Assembly: GCF_905220415.1 (NCBI RefSeq)
Contig: NC_059556.1
Span: 1,314,501 to 1,378,500, forward strand
Direction of reading: 5' to 3'
Length of the DNA stretch: 64,000 bases
DNA from: Colias croceus
Lineage: Eukaryota; Arthropoda; Insecta; Lepidoptera; Pieridae
The stretch's first letter is position 1; each line of letters begins with the position of its first letter. The notes beneath the pieces were generated by a model that had not been told where the DNA came from, did no database searches, and was given only the letters and a program-made list of their open reading frames with translations. Below, in pieces: positions 58,931 through 64,000 of the stretch. Made by a program: the position numbers and the translations under genes.

Positions 58931-60107
58931 TGAAGAATAAATGATCGAAAGTGGAGACCTAGATAATATGTCTCTAATGTGTGGAAAAATGCATACCTAG
59001 TTCCATTGGTGCCAATCCTTTTTACTGATAGATTTATCCGAATCTAAGACTACCACTGTACTTTGAAGTTATGTAAATAAAATATCAACTATGAGAAGCA
59101 GCTATTTTGCACTTCAGTGACTGTTGAGACTGAGAGGCAGCCATTTTGCACGCACTCCCGGCATTTTTTAACGTTTTATTATGTTTTCTAGGTTCTTAAG
59201 ACTCTCATTGTATTACAACAATAATATTTGGAATATTATTATACTTATATTGAAGCGGAATTTCCGCTTTTAGTATTTAAAGTACCTAGTAGAGTCGTAG
59301 TAGTTACTTAAGTAGTTACGAGACTTAACAAAAAAAAAAAAACAAGAGGTTTTATCACTTGCCCTTATGATTACATACTATAACTATATGTTATTATTAA
59401 TTAAATATAGCCAAATGGTTCAAAGGGATTAATAAAACAAAAAATATTTATAAATATTTATTGTAGAATTTTATACAAAGATGCATACAAAAATAATGTA
59501 ATTTTGGTAAAATTCATTGAAATGATAATGCTCTGTTAGATATATTTCTATTGAAGCTATACAACACTTCCTTCAAACAAATTAATATATTATACATTGT
59601 AAAAACAATGTATGTTTCATTATTTAGTACAAATTGGTAAATAGGTTCATGCACAATTATTATCTAAGTATTTATACTTAATATGAAAATTCAAAACACA
59701 TTACCGCTATTATTGAGTGAATATGATAATTTTTACAAAGGAATAAGTACCTAAGTAAGTACCTACCTAGTGGATACAAGAAAGATTGATTGTAAAAGTG
59801 ATCACATACTAAAGTAACGAAAAATATACTGTAAAAACAAACTAAAAAAAGAAAATAAATAAAATTCATAATCGTTATATACAATATAAATACTCAGATC
59901 AAGTCCCTATATATATAATTTTATATAATATTTATATAATATAATATTTATTTATATAATATTCCCCATAATTTTATTTAAATTACTTCATTTTACATGT
60001 AAACGGAAATATTTTCTAGCGTCGACATCACAGCGGCCATATTGAATGAGGCACATGTCAAAACGAATGACAAGAAAATGGCGCGTTTGAAAATCAACTG
60101 TCAAACT
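58931..60107. other. region downstream of MCPH1, including its probable 3' UTR
   Basis: Minus-strand MCPH1 stops at 60108. Several TTTATT boxes (AATAAA on the minus strand) around 59945-59982 could be its poly(A) signal. The rest is AT-rich with no gene seen. Confidence 0.35.
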
Positions 60108-63100
60108 CTAAACGCTTTCTTGCGTCAAATTAACAACCTCGGTCGGAATATTTTTATTTAAATATCGTCGAGTTGTCCTCATTCTGCCCGCGGCAACACT
60201 ATCGAAAACCCATTTCGAGCTGACTTCGCCCTCCGCCATTCCTACCGTGACGTCACAGCCGCCATCTTGAATTATCGCGCCACAGAGTGTTAAAAGTTGA
60301 ATTATGGCGGGTTTTTGGAACGCGTTCGGTTGTACGCGCACTTTTATGCCGCTAAATACGTCGTACGCGTATTCTGAACGCATCCGACCTAATGCTGAAC
60401 GTTCTACGCGGGCTTTCTGGAAGATTAATAAGAATAAAGATATACAATTTTAAGATATTTTCAATAATACTGATCCTTAGTAAATATTTATTGTTATGAA
60501 GTTAAAATATCTTAATTTTAATGCAAAAGAAACATACAAATACCGAAAAGTAATCTTCCATTTTAATGTTTTTAAAAACAATTTAAAAAACCTGTGCAAT
60601 CTTCAACAAATGCGGCACTTCATAACCAAAGTGCGGTAACAATCTGCCCTCTTTAGCTGAATCGAGCGCCCACTGTCCATACAATACTCTGCAACCACGC
60701 GCCGCTCCTAACAGTGCGTTTACCGTCCTGAAGATAATAAAAAATTCTATATAAAGTGAATAAATTACATACCTACAACGTAATAATTTTTTTAGCATGA
60801 AACAAAAGGCATTTGCAATTGTTCATCGGCGGTGTTAGTCGCTTACCATCAAGTGACCAAACCTTGCCAACTTTTAGGTAAAAATTTCAAAAAAAATATC
60901 TATATTTCTTTTAGAAGCAATTCTCTTCACCCTTTTTTTTTTTTTAGTGGGGAAATCTTGCATAGATACCCACGGTCTCCGGGGAAGAGGCCGTGGGTTA
61001 TGTCGGATTCCTACCGACCAAAATCCCACTGTGTTCCGTCAAGCCGCATCAGCGACAGGGCCACGGGTATGTGTAGAATTCATCCGTGACCCCATCAGCG
61101 GCAGCCCGTCGCCGGGCCCAAACAAGCTAAGAGCCTGCCAGCTCTACCCTCATGGAGCGGCGTGAGCGGAACACGTCTCACGCCGCCTCATCCCACCGGA
61201 CAATGGACTAAATCCCCGCTCCATCGCCCGGCTCCCCTCGTCAAGGAGGCTGGTTGCGGCTGCGTAAATCAGCCGCAGCGCGACGACGACGCCCAATAGG
61301 ACGTCGGCGCCGGATCGGGTCCGCGTGAGGATCCCTCTCGCGAACCCGCTCCGCCTCCTCTTTCCGCGAGATCACGTCCTCAGAGAACGTGATCACCGCG
61401 CGCCAGGATCTGTCGCTACCCACCATTGCGCGAACAATGGAGGGCAGAGAGAGATCCGACCCGACGACCGTGACCAAGAGAGCACGAGGCTCGGCCCACG
61501 CGGGGCACACGGCAAGAGTATGATCTGCCGTGTCCTCCGGGCAGGCGCACCAGTGGCAAGCCATGCTGGGCTCCCTCCTCGCGACTTTACACAGATACCG
61601 CCCGAAGCAACCGTGCCCGGACAGTACCTGCGTAAGGCGGAAGGTTATTGCCCCCTTGCCGCCTGTCGCACCACTCCTGCAGCACCGGTCGAATCTCTGC
61701 GACCGTCCGCTCTCCAGCGCTGGGCTCTTCGAGCCGGCGTTCCCACTCTCGGGACCGCCGTTCGGCAGCCTCAGCCCCACAGCTCAACCCTCCACAATTC
61801 TCTTCACCCTGCACTTTTGAATCTCACCCCAAACGAAAATTTTCACTCACAAACAGATAATACATTTTTTTTTTCAAATAAGCTGTGCTTAGTCTCACAT
61901 GCGCGTTGTCTGCGTGAGACATGAAATATGTCTGCTATTTGAATGGAAAAATTTGTATAACAATATTATAATTAAATCGAAAAAACTTAATTTTCACATA
62001 CATGCAGAATGGGGCCACATACTTTTATAGATTAAATGGAAGAATCGTGTATTAAAATGCAATTGAAAAACTCATGTACGCTAACCACAAGACAAAAATT
62101 AATAAAAAATATACATAATTACCTTGGCTTAGTATTAACTGTGTCAGCGCTACACATAACACTGTTCCCTTCTCCATTATTCGCACTCACATTATTAATA
62201 ACTAAATCACTGTTACACAACACACTAACACCACTTATGTTCTTGCAAACCACTTTAGTTCCAGTCGGCACGTTTATTTCATTACCTATATTATTACAAT
62301 GATCTTCGACCAAAACGTTTATATTTGAAAACAATTTTTCCAATATATCTTCTGGTTTATTACACTGATTACACATAGACACATCTTGGTTATTTTCAAC
62401 AACTTCTTTACAAGAACCAAGTAACACATGGGTCGTTTTTCTGTTCACTTTTGATTGTATTTTCGCGTTGAGTTTTCTTAGGGCATTGCAAGCTTCGTGC
62501 CTTTCGGATTTCGACATGCCTGTTAGTACCTGAAATTTCGAATTTTTATGTTATTACATTACAACATTTAAAGGTTGTAAATTATAATGAATAGTGACAA
62601 CTAATGAACATATTTAAACTTTTGTATAATATTGTTTTGGTAGACAATGAACATATTTAAACTTTTTAGAAATAAGTAATCGTTGTCTATGCTGATAATA
62701 ATAAATAAATAGCTTTTCGCATTTTAAATTTTAATGCACAATTAACATCGAAAATATTTCAATGGTAGGGAAGAAAATAAAGAGTTTGTTTGTTTGAACA
62801 TTCTAATCTCAGGAACTACTGACTGGTCCGATCTGAAAAATGATTTTGGTGTTAGATAGCCCATTTAACAAGGAAGGCTTTATATTATCACGCTAAGGCC
62901 AACAGGAATAAACCACTGCGGGTAAAACCGTGGGTCACAGCAAGTAAATTAATATTGAACTTCAACACTCACAATCCTTGGCACAAATTTATGTGTCCGC
63001 ACTTGTCTGTGTGTCTGTATCTGTGTCTGTTTGCTGAATGACGTCACCAGCTTCCTCGCGATTCTCTCAGCGCGTGCGAGTTCCTGCCTACCTCGCTGCG

Positions 63101-63525
63101 TGAGTTGCGTCGCTTTCGGTCTAGTGGGTGTTGGAGTTTCTGTTGGTAGTTTGAAATAAAAATATAGAATACTGAAGAATTTTAATATGAGTAATGTATG
63201 TAGTATGGCATATGTTGTGCATTTAATTTTAACACTGAATAAAATAACAAGGGTAGTCTATATATTTTCTTCTAATAAAAATTCATGTAAGTACTACAAC
63301 CTAAAATATGCAATATGCTTTTGTTTTTAAGACAAAATCGATTATCGAAGTCCATGCTAATTATTATTGTTTTACAAAACTATTTTTTTTAAATTATACC
63401 TTTATCATCATCATCGGTGATCAGTTCAGCTTCCTTGTGGGTGAACAACTTTCTTCTGGATTTAGTCCGTGGCGGGGAGGTGGGTGTGACAGGGAGGGCT
63501 CTACGGGGCGCTGTGTTTACGCGAT
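60108..63525 (-). CDS. MCPH1: microcephalin (MCPH1), C-terminal part with BRCT2-BRCT3
   Basis: Nuclear BRCT protein acting in chromosome condensation control, centrosome function and DNA-damage signalling; in vertebrates the C-terminal BRCT pair binds phosphorylated H2A variants. Minus-strand exons in order: 63400-63525, 62973-63139, 62123-62529, 60592-60727, 60108-60416 (stop TAG at 60108). Phases join without a gap, giving about 380 residues. BRCT2 starts at KFVPRIVLTGMSKSERHEAC, contains KTTHVLLGSC, and resumes after a long insert at PRTVNALLGAARGCRVLYGQ with the conserved W in GQWALDSAKEG. BRCT3 runs from RMRSEYAYDVFSGIKVRVQP to the W of SSKWVFDSVAAGR. The THVLxG ... RTxNxLLGxARGC pattern is specific to microcephalin. 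The exon-A acceptor at 63526-63527 is in frame but its upstream partner was not found, so the N-terminal part lies further right. The intron 60728-62122 holds an R1-clade fragment; intron 62530-62972 holds a Helitron. Confidence 0.85.
60934..61794 (-). mobile_element. 5'-truncated R1-clade non-LTR retrotransposon
   Basis: A perfect 16-bp target duplication CAATTCTCTTCACCCT flanks it (60918-60933 and 61795-61810), with a poly-A tail seen as poly-T at 60934-60945. The minus strand encodes the C-terminus of the RT protein: TQVLSGHGCFGRYLCKVARR then the Cys-His motif CHWCACPEDTADHTLAVC and PAWAEPRALL, typical of the R1 clade. It is GC-rich, unlike its surroundings, and lies in an MCPH1 intron. 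The open frames on the plus strand here are shadows. Confidence 0.88.
62779..62944 (+). mobile_element. Helitron-like family A copy 14 (5' truncated)
   Basis: AGAGTTTGTTTGTTTGAACA ... GTGTTAGATAGCCCATTTAA ... GTGGGTCACAGCAAG. It lies 28 bp from the MCPH1 exon ending at 62973. Confidence 0.7.
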
Positions 63526-63570
63526 CTGTGGATTTTTTGTTATCATTTTAATTAATCTTATCTTATAATA

Positions 63571-63748
63571 TATATATAAATCTCGTGTCACAATGTTTGT
63601 CCTCAATGGACTCCTAAACCACTAAACCGATTATAATAAAATTCGCACACCATCTGCAGTTCGATCCAACTTGAGAGATAGGATAGTTTAAATCTCAAAT
63701 CGTTTTAAAGAAAGCGGGCGAAGCCACGGGCGCGGGGCGGTAAGCTAG
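63571..63748 (+). mobile_element. Helitron-like family C copy 7
   Basis: TATATAAATCTCGTGTCACA ... CACGGGCGCGGGGCGGTAAG then CTAG. Confidence 0.65.
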
Positions 63749-63824
63749 TATATTATATTCAGAAATAATATATAATAATTTTATATTCAGACATCAACTA
63801 CAATCTTGAATGCTTCTAAACATA

Positions 63825-63971
63825 ATGAGTTATTGCAATAAAAAAAAGCTTCTACAGACAGCTTCATCGGAGTATTCAAAGAAATCTTTTTCTAAAATAA
63901 CTCCATTGCAACATGAAAAGAAGACAAACAAGCACAGTGCATTTTCAAATACTTTTGTACAGTATAACTAA
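63825..63971 (+). other. short open reading frame of unknown status
   Basis: ATG at 63825 to TAA at 63969-63971 gives 48 residues (MSYCNKKKLLQTASSEYSKK ... FSNTFVQYN), lysine- and serine-rich. The minus strand here is also open over about 130 bp, and MCPH1 is transcribed from that strand, so this could equally be part of an upstream MCPH1 exon or chance. No homologue is recognised. Confidence 0.15.
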
Positions 63972-64000
63972 ATTGAATAATCACACTGTAATTGTACCAA

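Noticed and set aside
61325..61924. 199-codon open frame on the plus strand and several overlapping ones
   Set aside because: Shadows of the GC-rich R1-clade coding remnant on the minus strand.

Overview
The window is AT-rich animal nuclear DNA, almost certainly from a moth or butterfly (Lepidoptera). The evidence is the many short TC...CTAG Helitron-like repeats of the type known from Lepidoptera, the recurring taggtacctac-type composition, Jockey- and R1-clade retrotransposon fragments, small split genes with GT/AG introns, and three recognisable animal proteins. No bacterial, plasmid or phage gene organisation is present. All repeat-family names below come from structure and memory of motifs, not from a database search. 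Left end (1-18.1 kb): two divergent housekeeping genes share one upstream region. mRpL45 (mitochondrial ribosomal protein L45) is on the minus strand and its 3' part lies outside the window. krasavietz/extra bases (kra, the BZW/5MP eIF5-mimic family) is on the plus strand and complete: one 5' non-coding exon plus ten coding exons encode 419 residues. Its introns carry Helitrons, MITEs, a nested Jockey fragment, and a partial copy of its own exon 8. Middle (18.1-60 kb): I recognise no conserved gene across about 42 kb. The region holds layered transposons: a pogo-like element with iterated subterminal motifs (29.4-30.8 kb), a three-level nest with a piggyBac-like element at its core (45.2-47.9 kb), Helitron tandem arrays (35.4-35.9 and 38.4-39.0 kb), a local duplication with an inverted third copy (53.5-54.4 kb), a Tigger-like MITE (55.7-56.2 kb), SINEs and several perfect fold-backs. 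A CpG-rich block at 42.5-43.1 kb ending in a good splice donor looks like an orphan promoter and first non-coding exon on the plus strand. Four small islands of more complex sequence (20.7-21.0, 26.0, 29.0 and 31.5 kb) could be regulatory elements. Right end (60.1-64 kb): the C-terminal half of microcephalin (MCPH1) on the minus strand, with its BRCT2-BRCT3 tandem. One intron holds a 5'-truncated R1-clade retrotransposon flanked by a perfect 16-bp target-site duplication. The three genes do not form one pathway: mRpL45 works in mitochondrial translation, kra in cytosolic initiation control, and MCPH1 in chromosome condensation and DNA-damage response. I did not find a clearly new molecular system. 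The best leads are the kra exon-8 copy, two internally deleted transposons that keep only a DNA-binding-type domain, the series of perfect fold-backs, and the orphan CpG promoter.
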